The notes beneath the pieces were generated by a model. That model worked only from the letters and a program-made list of their open reading frames with translations. It did not search any database and was not told the origin of the DNA. Of a DNA stretch of 64,000 bases, positions 1-11,399 are shown one piece after another. Position numbers and translations under genes: made by a program. Location: assembly GCF_003254395.2 (NCBI RefSeq), contig NC_037647.1:5072752-5136751 (forward strand), written 5' to 3'. Source of the stretch: Apis mellifera. Lineage: Eukaryota > Arthropoda > Insecta > Hymenoptera > Apidae. Position 1 is the stretch's first letter. Every line of letters begins with the position of its first letter.

Positions 1-1640
1 TATTGTTAATTAATGATTTTTCTATGGTAATTTTAAGGATAATTTTAATAAACACCGTTAGCCGCACGCGTATCGAAAAAGAATGAAATTTTTAGATTTT
101 CTAATTAACTGTTATAGGAAATCCCCTACGCGCATACACGAGAGAACTTCCTTATCTTTTTATCGTAATTGTGTCGTTAATTAGAAAACCCCTTATTAGA
201 AAAACTTTTGAACGAGAATTTATTTATTAGGTAATAAATTGATCACAATGAAACAGTAATATCCTGGATCCTTAATTAATCGATGAAATTATATGTATAT
301 GTGTGCCACGTGGAATACCAGTACTGTTAATCTAATTTTTAATTAATTATCCGGAAACAAAAATAAATAAATACAGAAAATATAGAATATTAAATTATAA
401 CACGAATGTTAATTTATTAAACTTTCTGTCCATCTTGACCGATTATCATCACTCGTTTCGTTCTTGAAATAAAAAAAATTTAAATATAGAAAATATAGAA
501 TATTAATTTATAATATGAAATCGTTCTTGAAATAAAAAAAAAAAAAAAAAACTTACACGAATAATATTTACGATAATTGATGGAATGTTAAATATACTTT
601 TAAAAATAAAGGAATATATTTCTCGTGGAAAAATCGTGAGATTCAATTTCATCTCTCCACGAATATTCCACCTTCTTCTTCAATCTCTCAAAATTGAAGA
701 TACAACAAAAATCAACTACAGAGATCATCTCGTAGTTGATCTCGATTATATATATATCGTTCGATGAAGCGGTAACACCGTTTATTATTCGCGTTCGGTA
801 ACACGTAACACGGTAAATCGTGCGCCGCACGATTCTCAACGGCGCAACGATTCTCCACGCAACGAGAGTCGTGGAATTTCGCGTCGGCAGGCAGAGAAGA
901 AACGACAAGTCTCTCGATGCAAACAAGCTCGACACATGGACGATCGGTGAAAGTGAATTACGATCCTGGCGCCCGCTCGGAAACATGCTTTCCTCGCGGT
1001 TTCGAAAAACCGAACAACCGACGATTAGGCGAAACGATTGACCGATCTATTAGGCCGGTGTACACGCGAAACACGCCATTTTCACTCGCGACGAGAAATC
1101 TTTCATCCTCTCGTCTCCCCTCGAAAACATCGAGCGTTTAATGTCGAAATGATGATCTCTATCCTACCTTTTTTTTTTTATATATAACGATTCATTGATT
1201 TTTTTCACTTGGATATTTATTTATTTATTTTAGATCGAGTTTGATCATATTGCGAAAGAAATATATGTTAAATGATCGAATTCGATTATTATAATGATAA
1301 TGATGAGAAATAATTTTGTCAAATTTGAACGAGGAATGATTTTAAATATTTTTTTCGATAAGCGAACGAGTATGTTTTTTAAAATATTACTAGGCGCCTT
1401 AGAAATGTCCCTAGAAATATACGTCTCCTAGTTGTTTCTCGTAAATTCGAACGAATCGTACGTATATTGCGAGAGAAAAGAAATTTTAGAATCCAATTTC
1501 GATCCAATTCGATATTTTTAAGTCGAGGATTTCTCCTTGCGTTTGATATTTCTGTATTAAAATTTGTTAAAATATCGCCTCCCTTCCTTCTTTTCCTTCT
1601 TTCACGAACGGGTTTTCTTTGAAAAGAGGGCTCGGCACGA
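1..1640. other. AT-rich noncoding stretch
   Basis: I see no gene here. The stretch is AT-rich with scattered poly-A runs, for example 531-550. It has one moderately CpG-rich patch at about 775-1130. Small open frames on both strands in that patch are short, overlap each other and have no recognisable domain, so they are read as chance. Confidence 0.65.
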
Positions 1641-1900
1641 GACTCTTCTGTTTCGCTTTCATTTAGATTTAATCTGAGAAAGGAAACAAACTCGGGCTAC
1701 AATGTTAATAATGGCGGCCGGTCGTCGAGGCGGCGTTGCGTGCGCGTGACGGTTGCCGACGAAACGAATAATTGCTGAAAAATTCCTGGTCTCCATCGGC
1801 CGCGACCGCCGTGCTATTAATTAACTATAAAACATTCGTGATGGCGAACGTGTCGATCGGTGAACAGTTCTTTCTCGTCCTGAACGTTGTCACGCTGTTT
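1640..1900. promoter_or_regulatory. CpG-rich island, candidate regulatory DNA
   Basis: Base composition shifts abruptly to a CpG-dense, non-repetitive stretch at about 1710-1870, flanked by AT-rich filler. It includes a GGCGGCC-containing run next to an ATGGCGG motif; the ATGGC core is shared by YY1/Pho-type sites. No open frame crosses it. In hymenopteran genomes such islands are often enhancers or promoters, but that function is inferred. Confidence 0.35.
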
Positions 1901-2700
1901 TGCACCAATGATCACGTTTCTTTTTTTGCGCTCTCGTATCGAGAACGTTGATGCTCATGACAGATGGCGCGCCGATCTTTTTGCTTGCCTTTTTTTCTCT
2001 TTTGGGACGAGAGTTTCGAAATGTAATTTTCGTTCCAAAAAAATGTACGTGTCTATCTTTGAACTATTTCATCGATTTCATTAAAAATTGCACTTAATTA
2101 AATTACACTCTATTTGTCGAATGCATTGAATATATTGTACCAATTATTTATTATAATTTCGAGGTTAAAAATTTCCCGTGGATCTCTTGCACAACGAGAA
2201 GTTGAATTTTTTTTCTTTTTTTCTTTTTTCTTTCTTTCTTTTTTTTTTTTTTTTTGAAACGAATTTATACTTTTCATTACGTAAAATTTATTATATAAAT
2301 AATAGTAATTTGCAATTCGAAACTTTCTCCCTTTCTTGAAAGAAGATGGCACATAATAACGGATATTAATACGTTACATTATTATTTGTTTAATTTTACA
2401 CGTAGAGAAAACACTGGTTTCTAAATTCAATTGCCCATGTTGATGAAGAAGAATATTAAAATTTACAACTTTTAAATCCGTTCACTGTGTAATTTTTCTC
2501 CTCGTAACACCTTTTACACACACAATAAAGAAATAATTGCAGCCATATTAATTCATTTTATTTGCAAAACGAAGCGCAAACACAAGCGTGAGCAAGCTTT
2601 CATCGAGTATTTTTTGCACGAGTATAATAATAATAATAATAATACAATTAAAGACGGGAGTTTTTTTCTTTTTCTTCTTTTTTTCCTTTTTTCATTTTTT
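1900..2700. other. Low-complexity noncoding stretch
   Basis: This holds T-rich and poly-pyrimidine tracts (about 2208-2255 and 2661-2700) and a short AAT microsatellite at about 2625-2643. I see no gene. The second pyrimidine tract ends in TTTCAG and forms the acceptor of the candidate exon that follows. Confidence 0.65.
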
Positions 2701-2703
2701 CAG

Positions 2704-2790
2704 TTCAAACAACCTGTTAACCTGTCCGGCCATTTTGGCCAAGAACACTGGGAACACGTGATACGTTTTTCCCAGATAACGGAAATTAAA
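2704..2790 (+). CDS. Candidate exon (29 codons), unrecognised
   Basis: A very long pyrimidine tract (2661-2701) runs into CAG at 2701-2703, which makes one of the best 3' splice sites of the window. From 2704 one frame is open for 29 codons (FKQPVNLSGHFGQEHW, then EHVIRFSQITEIK) to a weak donor at GTATCA (2791). If that donor is not used, the frame ends at TAA 2806-2808. The other two frames stop early. The residues are mixed, not low-complexity, unlike the flanks. I recognise no family. Phase would be 0 on both sides. The segment contains the inverted repeat GGCCATTTTGGCC. It could equally be a decoy acceptor, since bee introns contain many. Confidence 0.2.
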
Positions 2791-2808
2791 GTATCAACGT
2801 GGCCGTAA

Positions 2809-3284
2809 TTATTCTTAACGATTCTCCCATTATTTCCCCAACATCTCATCTAGCGAAATAAACCACGTTGTAATACGCTTTAAAAGCGATTGAAAATTGT
2901 AAAAAAAAAAAAAAAAAAAAGAAGGAAAAATAAGAAAAAAGAAGATCAAAAGATCGAGCGATTTCACGTGTTCCAAATACCGATCTTATGGTTATATACA
3001 CTGCTATTACACTGCTTAACTGTGCAACAATTTGCACAATTACCATTACGAATTCCAATTTCACGCAATATTTGGCTTAAAATCTTAAATATGCTTGGAT
3101 ATATATATAGGTAGAGTATTCATTTAATAGTAATTTGAAAACCAAACATTATAATTACATATCGATAATACGATAATAGTACGTACGTGTGCGTGTGTAT
3201 AAGAATATATGGATATTAAATTATTCGAAATTTTTCTGAATATTGAATATTCGAAATTGTACCACGAATATCAAAATGGGAACG
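2809..3284. other. AT-rich noncoding stretch with poly-A
   Basis: I see no gene. There is a 19-20 base A-run at about 2900-2920, then purine-rich DNA and an AT-rich tail that leads into the tandem repeat. Confidence 0.65.
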
Positions 3285-4035
3285 TTCGATATCTCTACGA
3301 GCGATATAAAAATATCGCTTCTGCGACTGATACATAAATAAAATTTCTGAATATTCGTAATATCCAAATTCAAAGGTATTTCGAAAAAATTAAAATATTC
3401 TAACTCTGATGAAAATATTGGAAAATTAAAACATTCCAATACTCTCTCTAAAATATTCGAAATCTCTATCTCTGATTTATCCCAACGTGGATTCGTGACT
3501 TCAACTATTAAAAAAAAAAGAAAAAAAAATGGATTCGAAATTTTCTATCTAGAATATCACTTCTGGCTGATACAGCAATAAATAAAATTTCTGAATATTC
3601 GTAATATCCAAATTCAAAGATATTTCGAAAAAATTAAAATATTCTAACTATGATGAAAATACTGGAAAATTAAAATATTCCAATATTCTTTCTAAAATAT
3701 TCGAAATTTCTATCTCTGATTTATCCTAATGTGGATTCGTGACTTCAACTATTAAAAAAAAAGAAAAAAAAATGGATTCGAAATTCTCTACGAATATCAC
3801 TTCTGCCTGATACAGCAATAAATAAAATTTCTAAATATTCAAATATTCGTAATATCCAAATTCAAAGATATTTTCAAGAAAATTAAAATATTCTAACTCT
3901 GATGAAAATATTGGAAAATTAAAATATTCGAAATCTCTATCTCTGATTTATCCCAACGTGGATTCGTGACTTCGACGAGTATTAAAAAAAGAAAAAAAAA
4001 AGAAAAAAAAATGGATTCGAAATTCTCGACGAATA
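3285..4035. repeat. Tandem repeat, three diverged copies of about 240 bp
   Basis: The phrase AATAAATAAAATTTCTGAA or a close variant recurs at about 3334, 3580 and 3820, giving a period near 240-245 bp. Each copy then runs in the same order through CCAAATTCAAAG, a GATGAAAATATTGG-type block, CTATCTCTGATTTATCC and GTGGATTCGTGACTTC. Each ends in a poly-A/GAAAA run followed by ATGGATTCGAAATT. Copies differ by substitutions and small deletions; the third lacks part of the middle block. No open frame persists across copies, so this is a noncoding local duplication. Confidence 0.9.
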
Positions 4036-4831
4036 TTAGATTCATACGCGAAATACCGCGCTATAATTCACGCTGATTGCGAGTCACGAAGCAACAGCAT
4101 CGTATCGCAAACTTGTTCGTTTCACGAGCGCATAAATTTCGTTACGTGCAAAACTCGATTGCAACTTTGCTATTTTCGATCGTCGTCGCGGATCATTGTG
4201 ATCGTTGAATTATATATCGTTCAAGATTCAGCACGCATACGCTCGTCGAAAAAAAAGAAAAAAAGAAGGAAAAAAAAAAGATCGTGGATCGATTATTCAA
4301 TTTCAAGGCCAATTACCGCGCGCCAAGAATAAATTTCGAATTTTTGACGTTTCAGATTCGCAAAACTGATACTGAAATTTACGAACCATTCGTGCTCGAT
4401 CGATTTTTGCTCGAATTTCGCTCGAAAAAGGGCGTTGCTTCGATATATATTTTTAATTCCTTCGATTTTATCAAAATTGTTTTCGAGCAATTGAAAAAGG
4501 ATGAACAGTAATGAAATTATTTATAGATGAATAGCAAAATTCCAGGCTGACTGGTTCCACTATAACGAATCATATTATTTATAGCTACGAATAACTGGTG
4601 AAATCCTAGTGAAGAATTGTTCACGAATTCCTCGAGTTTCATTAGCTGGTAACATCTACTTATAATAATCTTTGATTTAAACAAATATAAAGAGAAATAA
4701 TCGTTAACTTTTCCGAAATTTATCATACGTTTTTAACACGTCGAGGAATCAGAATATTAATCAAAGATTGATAAGAGAAAAATTATTCGAATGGAATAAA
4801 AAAATAAATCGAATAAGAATAAAAAGCTTAC
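4036..4831. other. AT-rich noncoding stretch
   Basis: I see no confident gene. A 75-codon frame at 4284-4511 (plus) has mixed residues and a TTTCAG inside it at about 4350, but its antisense frame is equally open and there is no family match, so it is left uncalled. Confidence 0.55.
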
Positions 4832-4869
4832 CAGAAGAATCCCGGCATCGAGGAGGGTAGACCATCAAT
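4832..4869 (-). CDS. Candidate 38-nt micro-exon, unrecognised
   Basis: On the minus strand a nearly uninterrupted pyrimidine tract (plus-strand purines at 4880-4912) precedes ATGAAG, whose AG falls at 4871-4870. The segment then reads IDGLPSSMPGFF in one frame and ends TTCTG, followed by the strong 5' splice site GTAAGC (4831-4826). One frame stops immediately and another reads LMVYPPRCRDSS. The IDGLPSSMPGFF frame is balanced in composition although the surroundings are nearly pure AT. The size (38 nt, 12 codons plus 2 nt) fits a micro-exon inside a long intron. An ATG ten bases upstream of the acceptor would also give an MKIDGL start, so a short first coding exon is the alternative. The family is unknown. 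Confidence 0.3.
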
Positions 4870-4979
4870 CTTCATAGGCAAAAAAAAAAAAGAAAAAAAA
4901 AAGAAATAGCTCTGGAAAAAAAGGAAAAATAATCAATTTCGCGTCTAATTAAACTTTATACAAGAAATTTTACATCCAC

Positions 4980-5036
4980 CAATATTAATATTGATTGCAC
5001 AATCATCGAGAGAATCGATGCATCGATGATGTTGCA
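4980..5036. other. Cluster of short palindromes and a hairpin
   Basis: Three symmetries are packed into 57 bp. CAATATTAATATTG is a perfect 14-bp palindrome at 4980-4993. ATCGATGCATCGAT is another at 5014-5027. TGCACAATCATCGA (4996-5009) pairs with TCGATGATGTTGCA (5023-5036) at 12 of 14 positions. These could be dimeric protein-binding sites or chance in ATCGAT-rich DNA. No gene overlaps them. Confidence 0.5.
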
Positions 5037-5039
5037 CGC

Positions 5040-7430
5040 AGGTGGTCCCTCGGTTTTGCTCGATTAATTTTCCAAAGCAGGATGTCTGGAAGATTCGCGC
5101 GCCAGGTGGTGAACGAGCAATTAAGCGGGGGTAATTTAATCCCTCCCCCAATTGGGCTGTTAGAAGGATGCGTTCGAGACTTTAACGAGCTTACTATTTC
5201 GTTCGAACTTGTATTCTTCGTCGTTTGAAAAATTACACACACTGGACTAGGACACTTGCGTTGATGATTGAACAGTGTCAGGTGTTTGATGGCGAGAGAA
5301 TGTCACAGAATTGTCCTTTTTTTTTTACTGTTATATATTATATGCAAAAAAAGAAAAATGAAATTTTAATAATAATTTTGTTTGTTCCAATTTATCTAAA
5401 GAAATCTCTTTTTTTTTCTCTTTTAGAGAAATAGAATCTTATTGGAAATAATTTAATAATTGTCGTCGATAAAAGTCTTATTTTATAGAGGAATCTTTCT
5501 CCAAACAGCTCGTTCGATTTCGAGAATCCAGTGAAACGAGAAAATCCGCATTCTAGAGCATCCCGATTCGATTTTTAGAACAATGCGATTCAGAGCCATC
5601 CATTCGATCGTTCGTGCACGCACATCCTCGCGCATACATAATTAATCACACGTGCCTAAATAATACGATTATGCATACGCGGCTAACTCGGACGCCAAAC
5701 AGCTCCACAGAACCGTGATCCAAACGTGACTTTCCAGACCGATACTTTTCATTCCTTTGAATGGAACAATTTTCATCATTCTAACGATCCATACGATCTT
5801 TAATTTATTTTCTTCTTTACGGAAATTCTCTACACTTTTTCCAATATTTCTCATTCTAATATTAATTTCTTCTTCTTCTTTTTTTTAAATATATCGTTCA
5901 GATATATTATTGAACGTTATTTTTAAGAAATATTTATTATGATGAAATATTTATGTATATTTAGATACGTGAATATTTTTCAATTGTTGTATATTTAAAT
6001 AATATACGTATATTTTAATTAAATATAATGTATGTGTTGATTTTTTGTTTAATTTTCAAGGAAAAAAGAAGAAGAAAAAAAAGGAAAGGTTGTTATACGA
6101 TAACAAATCGTTTAGGGGAAATGTGTGCTAACAATCTCGAGAATCGCGCGTGTCATTCGACAAAGTTGCAAGCAATCTCTCTAACGTGGGAATCCATATG
6201 TCATTTGCTTTGATCAACAGGCTGAAAAAAAGCAATTGGAGAGAGATTCACGATTCAAATTTATAAAACTCTCTAACTCGAACCGCTTTCGAAATTTAAA
6301 CATCGAAACATCGTTTTCAAAATTACTCTTCTCGAAATTAATATTTTCTTCAATTTTAAATATATTTCCAGCATATTGAGAATTCTTTCTCTTTTTCTTT
6401 ATCTCTAACCAAGTTTCTCGACGGTGCTGCTACACTTAACTAGTTCCTTTCACAATATCTGTATCGTTAGACTGCACACATCATTTATGCATTTATTTAA
6501 AGATCAAAAGAGAAAAAAATGTGATACGCACGGTATAAACATATTCCAAGCAAGGTGATTATTAATTATTTGATTAGCGAAACAAGATTTCATTTTCTTA
6601 ATTTTATCGATAAAATTAGGAACTCGTTCGAGTATTCGCAATTCACCGATTAAGTAAAGACTAATAAAAGTTAAATATAATTTAACATTTTGAAATTCAA
6701 CGAATTTCGATTCAATCTATCTCTTTATTCTTTATATAATTTCATCTCGATGGAATAAAAATACGAAATGTTCAATCCTAATCAATTGAAAATTGTTATT
6801 TTACGTAACAACGATTTAAAAGTTGTACATATATTTTATCCCTTTTCAACCGAAACGTTTTAGAATATTCTAAACGCCCAAAGGATCCTAAAATATTCTC
6901 CATTTCCATAAAAAACGAACAAGCTCGCCCGCCAAAATTCCACAATTCCCCCAATTTTTTTTCCAGACGATAGACATCGTGTTAAAAAGAAAAGAGAGAG
7001 AAAGAACTCGAAAGGATGCTAGGGTTGTAAAGTAACGAGACATATAAATTGGCGATATATGAAACTCGTCTACAGTGTCACACGAGCTGGCCGACCGACT
7101 GGTTGAAAAATAATTTATTTTTATCGAGAAATAAAAATATCATCGTTTTATATTATAGAAAGAAAGGTGTCTGCCTAAACGTAGAGCCACAAGGATCTGA
7201 ATTCCAAAAATGGCGTTTTACGTCGTGCTCCAGAGACTTTTATTGCTGATTCGGGGCCTGGGTTTTAGTTTTCAACTTGTTCGAATCTGGAATTTCTTAT
7301 TTTGCTTTCGTTTTTCGGGAAACCGTGCGAGGAATTTTTATAGTTTTCGACTGTGCCGATATCTAAAAACAGATTTTTTTTCCTTTCTTTCTTTCTTTTT
7401 TTTCGACTCTTTTCTCCAGACTCGATCGTT
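5040..7430. other. AT-rich noncoding stretch
   Basis: I see no gene. Moderately mixed sequence at 5480-5780 and 6900-7100 alternates with AT-rich and poly-A DNA. Short frames on both strands have no recognisable product. Confidence 0.6.
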
Positions 7431-7434
7431 TCTT

Positions 7435-7453
7435 TCTCTCTCTCTCTCTCTCT
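7435..7453. repeat. (CT)n microsatellite
   Basis: This is an uninterrupted CT dinucleotide run inside a longer T/C-rich tract (about 7377-7470). Read on the other strand it is a GAGA run. Confidence 0.9.
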
Positions 7454-8299
7454 TTTTATTCCCCGTTTTTTTCTCTGGCTAAGATTTCTCTTGTCCGGAT
7501 CGTTCCTTTAATTTATTATCCACTCGAGGGAAATCGCGTTTGAAGATGAACGCGAGGTGGAATGAACGAGAAGAATAGAAAAGTATAACACACAGAAGAT
7601 GAAATAAAATTACGCATAGAATTAATAATACAATAGAAATTAAATAACTCTAAACGTAATTTTAAGTTTCAATAATCGTTTGCGATTGATGTACACGAAA
7701 AGTATTGCAATTCATTGCATTTTTATTCTATATTTTTTTTTCCTATCGTGAAAGAAACGACAATTTTTTTCATTAATATAATATAATAACCTAATATAAT
7801 AACATATAAAGAAATTTTTAAAAAGATCCAATACAATGTTCGAAATAAATAACATTCACGTATCCTCAAATTAATCATTTTTAAAGTATCTTTATATATT
7901 TAAAAAAAAAAAAAAAATAAAAAAATCTCATTATATCTCGATATCATCGCACCTATTCCAAACAACCTATTCAATTACTACCCTCTATTCTCCTCCATCA
8001 AACACAGACCTCCTCTAATTAATTTTCTTCTTCAACTGAAGAAAACTCAAACATTCGAAATGGTTCAAACTACGTTAAAAACCGAGAAGCTTCGAAATCT
8101 AATTTCCCCAAATCATCCTCATTCTTTTGACCCAGTATCGTAAAAAAAAAAAAAATGAAGAAGAGAAGACAAACCTCTGAATCTTCTTTTCTTCCCCCCC
8201 GCCACAAGTTCGCAAGTTGCACGAAGATTTCATCTCGACCCATGTCTCGACCTCGTTAACGGCTTCAATCGTTTTCAAATGTCGTGACGAAATTCCACG
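7454..8299. other. AT-rich noncoding stretch
   Basis: I see no gene. It holds A-runs at about 7902-7925 and 8143-8156 and otherwise ordinary AT-rich DNA. Confidence 0.65.
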
Positions 8300-8600
8300 T
8301 GACCTAGCGTGAACGCTTGGTAGGTGGTCCGAGGTGGATTGACGAGGCCGATGATATCGATGAAAGATAAGGATTATCAGGATGGATGCGCCCCGCGGCG
8401 AGACACAGCCTACCGAAACCCACCGCGCTTATCACGCCTCGTTTCGCCCGCATTGTCCGATTTAATCTGCGAAAAAGCTTCCAATTTGTACTTGGGAGGG
8501 CGAGACAATGAGCCCATTTGCACGCGCCGTTTGCTTCCAGGGAGGACTCCAACATTCCATTCCGTTTCTGAGTGGAGAGAGAGAGAGAGAGAGAGGAGGT
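8300..8600. promoter_or_regulatory. CpG-rich island ending in (GA)n
   Basis: A GC- and CpG-enriched stretch (about 8300-8550) is followed by a clean GA run of about ten units at 8575-8595. Open frames exist on both strands (83 and 92 codons) but mirror each other and show no domain. GA runs can bind GAGA-type factors, so a regulatory role is a reasonable inference, not shown by the sequence alone. Confidence 0.3.
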
Positions 8601-10505
8601 GAAAGATTAATCTGGCTCGCGACGAGATCGGATAAATGGATTCATCTGGGTTAATTTATTCATTGGACGATTGCATCGATCGATGGAAATTTCATCATCT
8701 TGTTTCTTTTGGAAAGTGATATCCTTTAAACAGAAAGAAAATCGTTTAGTATTAGAACAATTAATTTATAATGAAGAAGAAGAGATTATTTTCTTTCCAC
8801 AGAGGAAAAGAAACTTGTGATTCGATATCACAATAATTCGAATAACTAATCGCTCTAACATTCTAACAACAAGATCTTTTCGAGAATCGTTAAAGTAATT
8901 CTCGATAGTTGGGAAGGAGAGGATCGGTTTGACCCTTGGAAACGAGGTTGTCGATAAGATTCACATCGACAACGGGGAAAAAAAGGAAAAAAGGGAGAAA
9001 AAGATCTGGCAATTTCTAGCCGAGCGATCGTAAATATCGGTGCAACGAATGGAACGAATGCACAAAACGACGACACCTCGTGCCATCCTCCGCGAACCGT
9101 GAAAGTAAGCGCGCTGAGAGAACAGCTGGTGTTCCCCGATCCCGAGGGGGGAATCGTGATCTCATTTGGCTCTCCGCATTCCTCGAATTAATCAAACCGA
9201 TTACCGATCTGTCGATCCGGAATAATTAATCTCGAACGGTAAAACTTTATTTCTCGATGCCGTTCCATCCATCATACACACGTGGTAAAAGGAGGATTAG
9301 ATTACGGAGAAGATAGCACTACCCCTCTTCTTCGAGGATTTTAAATGGGTTGAGAGTAGGATTGATAAGAGAAATTTGAATTTAGAGATCTGGTATTTGA
9401 ACTGGATTGGAATTGAATTTTTTTTTAATTTGCAACAGTTTCTCTCGATATTATTGATTAATTGCAGTCAATTTAGGGTTATTAGTTAGATGTAGGATAT
9501 ATAGAAGAATGATTCGATTCGTTGAGATCGAATTTTGAAAAATTTTGAAACTCTCAACTCGCTTTTTGGAATGCTTTTTTCCCCGAGGAATTTGAAAATA
9601 GTAAAAATGAATGAAAATATTTGGATTAACCGTGATTCGTTGAAAATACATCGAAATCGTGTTTGCTATGAGTAAAAATATCTTTTTCTACAATTATCGA
9701 ATTAAGAAATGACCTGATTGAGCCAGCTAAACACGATGATTTCACGTTTATCTAGCCATGGAAACACCTTAATTATAAGTTCTAGTTACATGGTAACCGA
9801 ATATCTCTCCTGCCTTTTTTTTTCAGCAATTTCAATTTTTATCGACCGTATTTACATATTTTATTGGCCGGATTCTGGGACGGACAAAACATCGTCGATA
9901 CTTATATAGACGCTTTTAACAAAATTCTTCGTTTAATTATTTAAAATTTACAGTTAATCGTATCGTGTACGAGATCTGATATTATAAAATGGAAATTTCA
10001 AATGTCTGTGAACCGTAAAAGTTAATACGATTTGTAAAAAAAAAAAATACTTTTGCCAGTGTCGAGGATACGAGATTAAAATTTCTTCTTAAAATACGAA
10101 ATAAAATTTTCACGGATGGAAATGGAATTTCTGAACTGAAAATTTCTCTATAATAAGTGAAATTTCTACAAGTAAAACTTTCTATGATATAAATACATAT
10201 ATTTCGAGACAAATATGTGTATTCACGTGTTGGGGGAAAAAAAAAATAGAAAATTTAACTGTTATCGTATCGAAGTTTGCTATCTCGTTTCGATATCTTC
10301 TAATATTTCATCATTCACGAAAAGATGGACGATTTCTATTGCAAATTTCGAGATTCTTTTCTATTTTACGATACCACGCGTGTACCTTCTCGACGACACG
10401 CAGTGTAAATGTAACACAACTCTCTTATAGGTGAACCACTCGTCGACTACTATCAACCTGGCAAATGTCAGACTATCCCAGGGTGGTAGAACCTGTCCTA
10501 TTACC
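8601..10505. other. Noncoding stretch
   Basis: I see no confident gene. A moderately CpG-rich patch at 8890-9240 contains only short frames. At 9827 a strong TTTTTTTTTCAG acceptor precedes DNA that is open in three frames but leads to stops within about 40 codons. Confidence 0.55.

Positions 10506-10543
<38 letters not shown>
10506..10543. repeat. (CG)n(CA)n alternating purine-pyrimidine tract
   Basis: Thirty-eight bases alternate strictly between pyrimidine and purine: CACAC, then GCGCGCGC, then a long CA run. Such (CG)(CA) tracts are the classic sequence type able to adopt Z-DNA. It is also a likely length-variable microsatellite. Confidence 0.9.
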
Positions 10544-11399
10544 AGAACGTGCACAGAAAAGCGCACGACACAACCTCTCTTGTCGAAAGTTATTAGACGA
10601 ATACGCAGGCAGAGCAAACTTTGCTCGAAATAAATACACGCGAAATTTAAACGAAGGTTGAAGGTCTTTGTTTCGCTTTCGAGCGAGTATTACTCATTGT
10701 TCGCTCGAAGAATGTTTTTATTTATAACCGTGGATTATTTATATCGTGGATAATAGAGATTGAAATTGTAGAACGAATAACTTTCGTTCGATACCAATGA
10801 AAATAAATAAAGTTGCTCGTTCGAACAAGAGACAAGGATTTCGATTTAATGTAACATCGATTGTAAAATTATTACAAGTTTAAAATTAAATCGTAATTAT
10901 CTCTCGTTATTTCTATTAACGATTTTAATTTTAGCTATTAAAAAGAATTAGTTTTTTTCGTTTCCTATGATTTTCTTTTTTTTTATTTGTTTATTTTATC
11001 GTTTCTTCTTTTTCTTCTTTTTTTAAATGTAAATATTCCGAATATCACGAATGCAGATAATTCTAAAAAAAATAGAGAGAGAGAAAAAAGAAAACGTAAA
11101 TGCAATATTTCTCGCAAGTTTTTTCCTATTAATATTTATACGTATAATTATTTCCCATTTTTATACAATAAATATGTTTCTAAAGTGTTTTTAAAGCATA
11201 ATTAAATCATTTTAATTATCGAAGCAGAATAATTATTAAATTGTTTATTACTTAATGACTTCGCTTAATGACATTTCTTTCTCTCCTGGCATTTTTCATT
11301 CATTTATTTAAAATTAATATTTAAATAGTATCTCACACATTTCCTCCGAGACCTTGTTGTATTTTTAATTATTACACACTTTTCGAAGTAATAGATATT
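10544..11399. other. AT-rich noncoding stretch
   Basis: I see no gene. The sequence is AT-rich with T-runs at about 10976-11025. Confidence 0.65.

Noticed and set aside
4284..4511. 75-codon plus-strand frame with mixed residues
   Set aside because: The antisense frame is open over the same span, no family is recognised, and there is no promoter or donor.
9827..9950. Strong acceptor followed by NFNFYRPYLHILLAGFW frame
   Set aside because: Two other frames are also open, no donor follows, and all frames soon stop in AT-rich DNA.
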